Under the pieces are notes generated by a model that did no database searches, had not been told where the DNA came from, and was given only the letters and a program-made list of their open reading frames with translations. This document shows, piece by piece, positions 1 through 7,021 of a stretch of DNA of 64,000 bases. The stretch comes from Rhodopseudomonas palustris (GTDB lineage: Bacteria; Pseudomonadota; Alphaproteobacteria; Rhizobiales; Xanthobacteraceae): positions 79,781 to 143,780 of the forward strand of contig NZ_QYYD01000015.1 in NCBI RefSeq assembly GCF_003591005.1. The letters are read 5' to 3'. How positions within the stretch are numbered: position 1 is the first letter of the stretch; each line of letters opens with the position of its first letter. The translations under genes were made by a program, and so were the position numbers.

Positions 1-169
1 CGTGCAGCAGCACGTAGAACGAATGCGCGTCCTCGCCCTGCTCGAACACCTTGCCGTTCTTGGGAATCCGGATGGAGCGCGCCTCCAGCAGGATGGCGTC
101 GAGCTCGGCCGGCGCGAACCCGGCAAACAACGGCAGCTTAGCAACCAGAGAGGTGTCGATCGTCGCCAT
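1..169 (-). CDS. Crp/Fnr-family regulator, N-terminal part only
   Basis: This is the first ~56 codons of a minus-strand gene cut by the window edge; the ATG is at 167-169. The translation begins MATIDTSLVAKLPLF and continues through a beta-roll segment containing KNGKVFEQGEDAHSFYVLLH, the typical start of a cyclic-nucleotide-binding (cNMP) domain. Crp/Fnr proteins are dimeric transcription factors with this sensor domain followed by a helix-turn-helix; the latter lies outside the window. There are no N-terminal cysteines, so it is not an Fe-S FNR. Its ligand (cAMP, NO via heme, or other) cannot be told from this fragment. Confidence 0.75.
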   Translation of the reverse strand, partial: MATIDTSLVAKLPLFAGFAPAELDAILLEARSIRIPKNGKVFEQGEDAHSFYVLLH

Positions 170-254
170 GCGTGTCTCGGGCTTTGCAGTCGGCAGCCAC
201 CTAAATCGCGACCGCGGATCGGAGCAAGAGAAATATAGGGTGGGCCGTCATGGG

Positions 255-283
255 TAGGGCGGATAAGCGAAGCGCCATCCGCC
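255..283. repeat. REP-like palindrome, left of RAYT gene
   Basis: A 29-bp element beginning TAGGGCGGATAAGC and ending CCATCCGCC. GGCGGAT and ATCCGCC form a stem. It is an imperfect inverted copy of the element at 984-1014, and the two enclose the RAYT-type transposase gene, as REP sequences do around their cognate RAYT. Confidence 0.7.
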
Positions 284-348
284 GAGCCTCGCCGATCGTC
301 CTCGCGATAAAGAGCTCGTGAAGCTAATGACGCCTTCGGCTCTCAGTC

Positions 349-897
349 TCACGGGCGGGAAAGTTCGTTGGGTTCACCATAGTCGCCGGGTGCTGCGCTG
401 TCGCCCGCCCAATCAAGTGGAAACAAGCCAAGCTTCACATCCCGATGAAACGAGGAGTAAGGCCAGTCCTGAACACGACTAACCAGACCGTGCTTAACCG
501 GGTTGATATAGCAGTAGTGGATATGACGCGCGAAATCGTCCTCGGTCCTGATGAGATGTTCCCAGTAGCGTCGCTGCCAAATTCCGCGTTCGCGACGTGA
601 CCGCCTTGTTGGATCGCAGTACTCAATATGTGGCAGTGCCTTCGTGAAGTGTTTTTTGATCGCCCGCCACCGAGACGAGAAGTTTGCGTCGCCGTCCGGC
701 AGCGTCCAGACGGTGTGGATATGATCCGGCAGAACTACAATGGCATCGATCTGAAAAGGAGATCTGGCTCGAACAACGCGCACCGCTTCGCGCAGCAGAT
801 CAATCTCTTCGATGAGGAGGGGGAGGCGTCGATCGTGAAGGTTCACTGTGAAGAACCAACATCCTCCCTTCAGCCATGCGCGGCGGTAATTGGGCAT
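349..897 (-). CDS. REP-associated tyrosine transposase (RAYT / Y1_Tnp family)
   Basis: A 182-residue single-domain HUH nuclease. The start MPNYRRAW is typical, followed by FTVNLHDRR. The HUH pair is visible as LPDHIHTVW (about residues 56-64), and the C-terminal part RHIHYCYINPVKHGLV carries the tyrosine expected to form the covalent 5'-phosphotyrosine bond. RAYTs are single-copy, domesticated relatives of IS200/IS605 transposases that recognise and spread REP hairpins. Here the gene sits between two inverted REP-like palindromes (255-283, 984-1014), which supports the assignment. It looks intact and of normal length for the family. Confidence 0.88.
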   Translation of the reverse strand: MPNYRRAWLKGGCWFFTVNLHDRRLPLLIEEIDLLREAVRVVRARSPFQIDAIVVLPDHIHTVWTLPDGDANFSSRWRAIKKHFTKALPHIEYCDPTRRSRRERGIWQRRYWEHLIRTEDDFARHIHYCYINPVKHGLVSRVQDWPYSSFHRDVKLGLFPLDWAGDSAAPGDYGEPNELSRP

Positions 898-983
898 TGG
901 ACGACAGTCCCATCCGCAGACCTTTAGCGCACAATCTAGCGTTTTCTGTAGATCAGCGCATCCGCTTCGTTCGTGGTGAGGAT

Positions 984-1014
984 GGCGGATGACGCCTTCG
1001 GCTTATCCGCCCTA
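984..1014. repeat. REP-like palindrome, right of RAYT gene
   Basis: A 31-bp hairpin: GGCGGAT at the left, ATCCGCC at the right, loop GACGCCTTCGGCTT. Its reverse complement matches the 255-283 element apart from a 2-bp length difference and a few changes in the loop. A loop fragment GACGCCTTCGGCT also occurs alone at about 330-342, just beyond the RAYT stop codon. Confidence 0.7.
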
Positions 1015-1036
1015 CGGATATGCTCTGTTGCTCCCC

Positions 1037-4000
1037 TCACACCCCTACCGGCGTGCGTGAAAACACCACTTCAATCAGGGTGCCGGACTGCGGTGCGCTC
1101 TTGATGTGGAATTGAGCATGGTTGGCTTCCACCAGCGCCTTGGTCAGCGACAGGCTGACGCCGGCGGCCTCGGAGCGGTCGCTGGGGGCCGGAGTGCTGA
1201 ACGGCTGCAAGGCGGCGGCGAGTTCGTCGTCGTTGAGGCGATGGCCGGTGTCGCGGACGCGCAGCACGACCTCGCCGAAATCGCTCAACGCGGTCGAGAC
1301 GATGACCTGGCCGCCAGCATTGGCGAGATGGATCGAGGTGCCGATCAGATGCATCAGGATCTGTCGCAGCGCCTGCGCGTCGGCGACGACGGGCGGCAAC
1401 GCGTGCGCCAGCGAGGTGCGGATGATGATGCGCTCGCGATTGGCGCGCGGCTGCATCACCGCAACGCACTGCTCGACAACCTCGTTGAGATGCTGGCTGG
1501 TGAAGTCGAGCTCGAGCTTGCCGGTTTCGATCTGCGACAGATCGAGCAGATCGCCGACGATGCCGATCACGCGCTCGCCCGAGGCGCGGATGTCCTTGAG
1601 ATAGTCGCCATAACGCTCGTTGCCGAGCGGGCCGAAGCGCTCTTCGATCATGACTTCGGCGAAACCGATGATGGCGTTGACCGGCGTACGGATCTCGTGA
1701 CTGAGGCGCGCCAGCACGTCGGCCTTGGCGCCGGCGGCGCGCTCGGCCAGCTTGCGCACCTGGCCGAGTTCGGTTTCGATCCGGCGCGCCTGCGACAGGT
1801 CGCGGAAGACCGCGAAGTAGTTCGGGCCATCGGGCCGGGTGCGGCCGATCGTCATGGTGAGCGGAAACAGTCCGCCTTCGCGCACGCGGCCGAGTGCTTC
1901 GAGGCCGTGGTCGAGCAGGCTTTCGGCGCTGCCGGACTTCACGCTGGCGAAGTAATCGTTCACCACATTGGTGCTCTCCGGCGCGAACAGATCCGGCAGC
2001 GAGCGCTCCACCAACTCGGCGCCGTCATAGCCGAACAGCGCCTCGGCGCTGCGATTGCAGGCGCTGATGTGCCCGTCGGCATCGAACATCAGGATGCCTT
2101 CCGCGGTGGTGTCGAGGATCGCGCCGAGTTCTTCGGCATTGACCTGGCCGGCTTCGGATGACGCGGCGCTCTCTGCCTCCTCAACATCGGCGACCAGCTC
2201 CGGGGCGACAACGGCCGGCGCGTCTGGCGAAAAGATCAATGCCAGCGCCTGCTCGCCATCCCAGGTGATGGTGTGCAGCCGGCCCGCCGCCGGCGAGGAG
2301 TGCGCGCTCGCGACGGTGATCGGCGCGCCGACTTCGGAGGTGCTGCTGGCGCCGCCGCTGCCTTCTTCGACATACAGCGCGTCGAGCCCGCCGGCTTCGT
2401 CGAGCTCCGTGACGCTGGCGAACCCGACGCGCTGCAGGAACGCGCCGTTGGCGTAGAGCAGGCGGTCGAGCCGATAGATCAGCACGCCCACCGGGATCAA
2501 ATCCATCAACACGCGATCGTGGGCACTGCTCCCCATGGCCGGCGTCGCCGGCGGTGTCAGCCAGTCGGCCTGCGGCGCGGCAGGCTCCGAAACGGAGGTC
2601 TCGTCCGTGCTGGTCTCCGCGACGCCTGATGCGTCGGCGCGCTGCCCGCCGTCGTCATGCTCGGCCGGCGCGCTGATCTGATCGTCGTTGGACGCCTGCG
2701 CGAACAACAGATCCGCGGCGCCGGCGGCTTCACTTTCCAGCCGTTCGGCGAGCTGGCGCGCGAGCTCGTTGAATGCGCTGTTCTCGACCGGCGTCAGCGC
2801 GGGCGAGCGCGCATCGTTGGCGGGCCGGAACGGCAAGACGTTTCTCGGGGGTTCCACGGCGCTATCCGTTTCTAGGGTCTGGTGAGTTGGGTCCGCCGCA
2901 ACAGGCTGGTCGGCGGCGAGCAGCGACGCGTCGGGCGGCGTCGTGCCGGCGGAGAGCGACTGCGGCGGGTGTTGGTCTGAGCTGCCGTGCTGGCGGAGCG
3001 CGGCGAGATGATCGAGGCCGGCGAGATCGCGGCACACGCCGGCGCCGCGATAGCCGACCAACAGGCCGTCCCGGTTCTGGATCGGCAGGCCGGACATCTC
3101 GATCGGCAGCCGAAGGCTGGTGCCGTCCGCCGGCCAGTGCAGCGTGACGCCGCTCCAGGTCTGGCGCCGCGCCACCGCCTGCGCGAACCGGTCGTCGGGA
3201 TCGAGATCGAGCGCAGCCCGGATCTCGGCCCAAGGCCGATCGAGGCCGGCCGCCGTCTGCGGGCCGATCAGCCGGATGAAATCGTCTGACTTCAGCGTGA
3301 AGCGCTGATCGCCGTCGAGTTGCCAGACGAAACGCAACGGATGCCGCCGCGGCGGCACCGGTTCGAGAGGTGCCGGCTCGGGAGGCTCCGGCTCGGGAGG
3401 CTCCGGCTCGGCAGGCACCGGTTCGGCAGGCGGCGGCTCGGTCGTCCCCGGTTCGTCGGCGACCGGCTCGACAAATGGGGAAGGTTCTTGGGACGGCGCG
3501 TCGGGCGCCTCGGGCGGCGGCAAGGCGTCGGCTTCGACCTGATCGGCCACGCTCTCGGCAATCGGCGAGAGCTGTTGACTTGCATCTGCGGCCGCCTCGG
3601 CCGGAGCAGGATCAATGGGTTCTGATGCAGCAACGTCCGCTTCCACCGGCGCGAGCGGCTGCAGCAGTGCCACCAGCCCGACGTCGCTGCCGCTGCCGAC
3701 GCGTTGCAGGACCATGCGGCCGACGCCGACCGGGGTCTCGGCGCGGCCGCTGCGCAGCGCCTCGGCGCGCGCTTCGTCGAGCCCGGCCTCGGTGAGGTTG
3801 CGGAAGCCGAGCAGGGTTCGGGCGGCGGCGCTGGCGCCGACGAACAGGCCGTCGCGGGCGAAAGCTGCCATCGGGGTGTCGAGGCCCTCCACCAGCGCGC
3901 GCAGCCGATCGAGCAGCGGCATCGGGCGCCCGACCGGCTCGACGGCCGCGATCAGGACGCCGGCGCCCCCGTCGGCAAACTCCATCCGCGCACAAGCGCA

Positions 4001-4300
4001 AGTAAGCAGCCCCCCCACCCGCGCGCCAAAGCCCCGCAGCCGCTCCAGCCGCGTGGCGCCGTTTGGCGGGAGACGGCCAGCCAGATGCACGACGAGGCGA
4101 CGCTGCGGATCGGCGGGGCCGAAGTGCCTGGCGCCAAGCGCATTGGCATTGTCGGCGCCGAGCAGCCGCGCGCCGACCGGATTGGCCCACAGCACGCGGG
4201 TGCCATCGACCGACCACAGCCAGACCGGCAAAGCCCGAATGGCGTGGGCCGCTAGCCGAGGATCGTCGACCCCTCGCAACTGAAAATCCCAACTGGTCAT
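1037..4300 (-). CDS. Large PAS-domain sensor histidine kinase with degraded ATPase domain (PdhS/DivJ-PleC-like)
   Basis: A 1087-residue protein without obvious membrane segments. There is a PAS-like N-terminus (about 15-110), a Pro/Glu-rich linker (about 220-320, tandem EPEPPEPEPPEP-type repeats), another PAS-like block (about 325-430), a clear PAS domain (about 720-830), then HisKA and HATPase_c. The H-box LARLSHEIRTPVNAIIGF is intact (His868). The ATP-binding domain is not canonical. Where a kinase of this type has NLLSNAIKF, this one has HLIGTSIHL; the G1 box is DTGHRL (Asp1017) instead of DTGxGM; and the G2 box is AGVSLSLT instead of GxGLGLxLT. It resembles cell-cycle kinases of the PdhS/DivJ/PleC class. 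I infer weak or absent kinase activity, possibly a phosphatase or scaffold role. The flanking regions give no partner. Confidence 0.85.
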   Translation of the reverse strand: MTSWDFQLRGVDDPRLAAHAIRALPVWLWSVDGTRVLWANPVGARLLGADNANALGARHFGPADPQRRLVVHLAGRLPPNGATRLERLRGFGARVGGLLTCACARMEFADGGAGVLIAAVEPVGRPMPLLDRLRALVEGLDTPMAAFARDGLFVGASAAARTLLGFRNLTEAGLDEARAEALRSGRAETPVGVGRMVLQRVGSGSDVGLVALLQPLAPVEADVAASEPIDPAPAEAAADASQQLSPIAESVADQVEADALPPPEAPDAPSQEPSPFVEPVADEPGTTEPPPAEPVPAEPEPPEPEPPEPAPLEPVPPRRHPLRFVWQLDGDQRFTLKSDDFIRLIGPQTAAGLDRPWAEIRAALDLDPDDRFAQAVARRQTWSGVTLHWPADGTSLRLPIEMSGLPIQNRDGLLVGYRGAGVCRDLAGLDHLAALRQHGSSDQHPPQSLSAGTTPPDASLLAADQPVAADPTHQTLETDSAVEPPRNVLPFRPANDARSPALTPVENSAFNELARQLAERLESEAAGAADLLFAQASNDDQISAPAEHDDGGQRADASGVAETSTDETSVSEPAAPQADWLTPPATPAMGSSAHDRVLMDLIPVGVLIYRLDRLLYANGAFLQRVGFASVTELDEAGGLDALYVEEGSGGASSTSEVGAPITVASAHSSPAAGRLHTITWDGEQALALIFSPDAPAVVAPELVADVEEAESAASSEAGQVNAEELGAILDTTAEGILMFDADGHISACNRSAEALFGYDGAELVERSLPDLFAPESTNVVNDYFASVKSGSAESLLDHGLEALGRVREGGLFPLTMTIGRTRPDGPNYFAVFRDLSQARRIETELGQVRKLAERAAGAKADVLARLSHEIRTPVNAIIGFAEVMIEERFGPLGNERYGDYLKDIRASGERVIGIVGDLLDLSQIETGKLELDFTSQHLNEVVEQCVAVMQPRANRERIIIRTSLAHALPPVVADAQALRQILMHLIGTSIHLANAGGQVIVSTALSDFGEVVLRVRDTGHRLNDDELAAALQPFSTPAPSDRSEAAGVSLSLTKALVEANHAQFHIKSAPQSGTLIEVVFSRTPVGV

Positions 4301-4495
4301 CGATGCTCGTGCGCGGCGGTTTTGGTCCGGTTCAAGCGCCGGAGCAGCTTTGCGCCGCGGCCGGTCAAGAAGCTTAACAATTCATTATCGCTTTCGCGCG
4401 CCGTCAGGTCCACGCTTGCGGCTGCGCTGTCCCAAGCTAAGCGGCGATAACCTTAATTTGGCCGTGAGGCGGCCGAACCCTGGTGCGCAAGTCGG

Positions 4496-4522
4496 CGTTG
4501 TAAGGGAGACCGCGTTGTAAGG
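4496..4522. promoter_or_regulatory. Tandem CGTTGTAAGG direct repeat upstream of phasin gene
   Basis: Two exact copies of the decamer CGTTGTAAGG begin 17 bp apart (4496-4505 and 4513-4522), about 125 bp upstream of the first phasin start. This could be a regulator-binding pair. The rest of the 4301-4646 gap shows no ORF and no clear terminator. Confidence 0.3.
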
Positions 4523-4646
4523 TTGCAAAAATCCTTTGTTGGGTCACGATGACAAGGATGCGGTCACACGGCTGATGCGAAGCTGGCGTTATCGTAAGGC
4601 AGGCTCAATTGGGCCGTGAAGCGGCCTCTCGGAACAGGAGTGGACC

Positions 4647-5030
4647 ATGGATCAGGACGGGCGGGACCGGTTCGAAATTCCCAAGGAAATGCGCTCCATC
4701 GCGGAAGCCAGCTTCGATCAGGCCCGCAAGGCCTTCGAGCACATGCTGTCCAACGCGCAGCAGACCGCCACGACGATCGAGGATCGCGGCGCGGTTGTCC
4801 GAGCTAACGCCAAGGACATCACCACCAAGGCCGTTGGATTTGCCGAGCGCAACGTCTCGGCGGCGCTGGACTATGCTCAGCAGCTCGTCCACGCCAAGGA
4901 CTTGGGAGATGTGTTGCGACTGCACAGTGAATACGTTCAGGCCCAAATGAAGGCGCTGGCGGAGCAGGCCACCGAACTTGGCCATGCGGTAAGCAAAGCC
5001 GCCCAGGACGCTGCCACACCCAAAAGTTAA
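4647..5030 (+). CDS. Phasin family protein (PHA granule-associated)
   Basis: A 127-residue, helical, amphipathic protein with the phasin_2 pattern: a run from about residue 15 to 110 with RSIAEASFDQARKAFEHML and later QLVHAKDLGDVLRLHSEYVQ. Phasins coat polyhydroxyalkanoate granules in the cytoplasm and control their number and size. The start ATG is preceded by an AGGAG-type site (4636-4640). A second phasin follows 219 bp downstream, probably with its own promoter. Length and charge pattern are normal for alphaproteobacterial phasins. Confidence 0.88.
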   Translation: MDQDGRDRFEIPKEMRSIAEASFDQARKAFEHMLSNAQQTATTIEDRGAVVRANAKDITTKAVGFAERNVSAALDYAQQLVHAKDLGDVLRLHSEYVQAQMKALAEQATELGHAVSKAAQDAATPKS

Positions 5031-5089
5031 GTGGCACGAAAATACCGCGTCGGTCACACCGATGGCCTAAGTGGCGCACAATGTGGCAG

Positions 5090-5116
5090 TGCGATGCATT
5101 TTTATGTTGCATTGCA
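5090..5116. promoter_or_regulatory. Paired TGC-N3-GCA sites, candidate PhaR operator
   Basis: TGCGATGCA (5090-5098) and TGCATTGCA (5108-5116) are two TGC-N3-GCA palindromes 18 bp apart, separated by a T-rich spacer and lying about 135-160 bp upstream of the second phasin ATG. PhaR, the PHB-responsive repressor of phasin genes, is known in related bacteria to bind TGC/GCA-type dyads (CTGC-N3-GCAG in Rhodobacter). Assignment to PhaR is inference. Confidence 0.4.
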
Positions 5117-5249
5117 CAAATTTCGTGTCATCATCCTCGCATAGGATGACCGAAAGCGGTCGATCCAGTTTTAGGCCCGCTACGCTGGCCCTCTTTTAAG
5201 GGGCTCCGCGCGTGGGTGACTTGGATTTTTCATCAGGAAGGGCGCCCCT

Positions 5250-5681
5250 ATGGCCGATTCGAACGATCCGTTCTCTACCGTCATCCCGTTTCAGCTTCCC
5301 GAGCAGGTTCGCGCATTTGCCGAGAAAGGCGTTTCCCAGGCTCGCGAGAGCTACAGCAAGCTGCGTGATGTTGCCGAGAGCAACAACGGTGCCATCGAAG
5401 CTGTGTTCACGTCCGCCAGCAAGGGCGCGACCGACTACTCCTCGAAGGTGTTCGACTTCGTGAAGACCAACACCACCGCCAGCTTCGACTTCGCTCACAG
5501 CCTGATCGGCGCCAAGACGCTGCCGGAAGTGCTGGAAATGTGGACGTCGCACGCCAAGAAGCAGGTCGAAGTCCTGACCTCGCAGACCAAGGAGCTGACC
5601 GAGCTGTCGCAGAAGGTTGCGGCTGAGACCGTCGAGCCGATCAAGGCCAACGCCTCGAAGATCTTCAGCACCGCCGGCTGA
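5250..5681 (+). CDS. Phasin family protein
   Basis: A 143-residue phasin paralogous to the gene at 4647. The N-terminus IPFQLPEQVRAFAEKGVSQARESYSKL and the central ALIGAKTLPEVLEMW-like segment (SLIGAKTLPEVLEMWTSHAK, about residues 84-103) are hallmark features. It coats PHA granules. An AGGAAGGG ribosome-binding site (5236-5243) fits the ATG at 5250. The gene is followed by a strong intrinsic terminator (5708-5734) and preceded by candidate PhaR-type dyads. Confidence 0.92.
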   Translation: MADSNDPFSTVIPFQLPEQVRAFAEKGVSQARESYSKLRDVAESNNGAIEAVFTSASKGATDYSSKVFDFVKTNTTASFDFAHSLIGAKTLPEVLEMWTSHAKKQVEVLTSQTKELTELSQKVAAETVEPIKANASKIFSTAG

Positions 5682-5707
5682 GCCGATCCGAGAGAAGCGA
5701 ATATCGA

Positions 5708-5734
5708 AGCCCGGGACCTGTCCCGGGCTTTTTT
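5708..5734 (+). terminator. Intrinsic terminator after phasin gene
   Basis: AGCCCGGGA / TCCCGGGCT form a 9-bp stem around a CCTG loop, followed by TTTTTT. It lies 27 bp after the phasin stop codon. Confidence 0.9.
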
Positions 5735-5777
5735 ATCGATCCGCCCCTCGACATTGGTCGGAGGGCGCAACGCGGTC

Positions 5778-5806
5778 TTGCCAAAGCGCGGCGTTGCACC
5801 TAGTTT
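5778..5806 (+). promoter_or_regulatory. Candidate sigma-70 promoter of tRNA-His
   Basis: TTGCCA (5778-5783) and TAGTTT (5801-5806) are separated by 17 bp. They sit 32 bp ahead of the mature tRNA 5' end, just after the phasin terminator. Confidence 0.4.
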
Positions 5807-5837
5807 CCGCCCGTTCGCGGCCCGAGCCGCGCCGGAT

Positions 5838-5914
5838 GCAGTTGTAGCTCAGTTGGTTAGAGCGCCTGTCTGTGGAACAGGAGGTCGGTGGTTCGAGCCC
5901 ACCCAACTGTACCA
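5838..5914 (+). tRNA. tRNA-His (anticodon GTG)
   Basis: A full 77-nt cloverleaf: acceptor GCAGTTG/CAACTGT (G1-U72 wobble), D-arm GCTC/GAGC, anticodon arm CCTGT-CTGTGGA-ACAGG with anticodon GTG, 5-nt variable region, T-arm GGTGG-TTCGAGC-CCACC and encoded CCA (5912-5914). Unlike most tRNA-His genes there is a T, not a G, at position -1, and the discriminator base is A rather than C. This is the variant known in a subgroup of Alphaproteobacteria whose HisRS has co-evolved with it. No copy of the 3' end occurs downstream, so there is no sign of an integrated element. Confidence 0.96.
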
Positions 5915-6162
5915 CGTTATTCCCCAGTTCTCCTTCGCTCGCTGGTCCGGCAACCGACGTCCGTCTGGTTCGAGATCGGGCGAAGCGTCGATCGTGATCG
6001 ATCCGATTGCACGTCGGTTCCTGACGGGAAGCGTGACACGTCTCGATCGTTCGCCTCGAGGCCCAGCCAATCTGCTGAGCGGACCTCGCCAGGCTCTGCG
6101 ACGCGCGGTGGAACGAGGCCCCGCGCGGCACGTTCCTTTCGCCGGAGCGGAGCAGGGAAGCG

Positions 6163-6387
6163 ATGGCGGAATACCAACCCAGCAATGAAGCGATCGCCGT
6201 GCTAGTCGACATTGCGCGTACGGCCGGGCGCGACTTGAACGCCGGGCAGCGGCTGGAACTGGATCATCTGATTTCGCAAGGATTCGCCGCGATTGTGCCG
6301 AACGAGCAGGGACAGCGGAGCTACGAGGTCACTGCGAAGGGCCAAGATCTGCTCGATCAGCGCGGCGTCGGCGCCAACGAATCGTAA
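6163..6387 (+). CDS. Small conserved hypothetical protein
   Basis: A 74-residue soluble protein beginning MAEYQPSNEAIAVLVD. It has a helix-rich pattern and a C-terminal segment RSYEVTAKGQDLL that resembles the beta-wing of winged-helix DNA-binding domains (the pattern T.KG..L is common there). GGGAAG lies just upstream of the ATG. Its neighbours are tRNA-His and a small membrane protein on the same strand. The function is unknown; the winged-helix idea is a weak inference from the pattern only. Confidence 0.6.
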   Translation: MAEYQPSNEAIAVLVDIARTAGRDLNAGQRLELDHLISQGFAAIVPNEQGQRSYEVTAKGQDLLDQRGVGANES

Positions 6388-6483
6388 CGCGCTGTCGGAT
6401 GATCGATTGTTCATGGAGCTGGCGGCCAGTTGCTCTGGATCGAAGCACGGCAGATACATACGTAGAGGCGAATGGAGAAACCC

Positions 6484-6870
6484 ATGAGCGACCTCGATCA
6501 CCGCGCTGAAATCGAACGCCATCTTGCGTGGTTCGAGTCCAAGCTGCCGCCTAAGCCCGCTCGATTCGTTGGGTGGTTGCGCAAACCGTCTTCGCGCTAT
6601 GTGCGCCTGCCGGTCGGTGTGGCGTTGGTTGGCGGCGGGTTGCTCAGCTTTCTTCCCATACTCGGGCTCTGGATGCTGCCGCTCGGCCTTGTCCTGATTT
6701 CGCAGGACATCCCGGTGCTCGAAAAACCGACAGCGCGGATACTGAGCTGGCTGGAACGAAAGTGGCTCGAGCACCAGCGCAAGCGCGGCGTCGACGCCAT
6801 GCCGTTCGACCCTGAACAGCACGCCCGCGATTCGGCCGCGGATTCTGCGGCAAAGCGGCTCAGCGCCTAG
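6484..6870 (+). CDS. Small membrane protein, unknown function
   Basis: A 128-residue protein (from MSDLDHRAEIERHL) with one long central hydrophobic stretch, roughly residues 41-74 (LPVGVALVGGGLLSFLPILG onward), probably a membrane hairpin. It is flanked by charged cytoplasmic-looking ends. GGAG (6474-6477) is well placed for the ATG at 6484; an in-frame ATG at 6472 would add MEKP. The context resembles exopolysaccharide-synthesis ExoD-like or two-TM proteins, but I do not recognise a defined family. Confidence 0.65.
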   Translation: MSDLDHRAEIERHLAWFESKLPPKPARFVGWLRKPSSRYVRLPVGVALVGGGLLSFLPILGLWMLPLGLVLISQDIPVLEKPTARILSWLERKWLEHQRKRGVDAMPFDPEQHARDSAADSAAKRLSA

Positions 6871-6965
6871 CATGCACGCAGCCGGATGTCCGTGTGACTC
6901 AAAAGCCGCCGTAACGCTGCAATCGTCAAGCGCCGTCGGCGGTCGTCCGCACTTTTATCTTCCAC

Positions 6966-6997
6966 GAATCAGCGTCCTGATTCACCTTTGTGAATCA
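6966..6997. promoter_or_regulatory. Overlapping inverted repeats upstream of ParA-like gene
   Basis: GAATCAG-CGTC-CTGATTC (6966-6983) and TGATTCAC-CTTT-GTGAATCA (6978-6997) are two perfect inverted repeats sharing one TGATTC half-site. Three regularly spaced half-sites thus end 25 bp before the ATG at 7022. The geometry is that of an operator for an autoregulator or of a small centromere-like site. Confidence 0.5.
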
Positions 6998-7021
6998 ATG
7001 GTCAATCGGGAGGCCCGTCGT

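Noticed and set aside
1106..2161. Plus-strand frame opposite the histidine kinase
   Set aside because: Shadow of the kinase frame with no homology.
3370..3440. Tandem GGCTCCGGCTCGG-type repeats as a CRISPR or VNTR locus
   Set aside because: They encode the Pro/Glu-rich linker of the histidine kinase in frame; units are too short and have no spacers.
5838..6163. tRNA-His as an integration site for a genomic island
   Set aside because: No integrase and no duplicated tRNA 3' end downstream.
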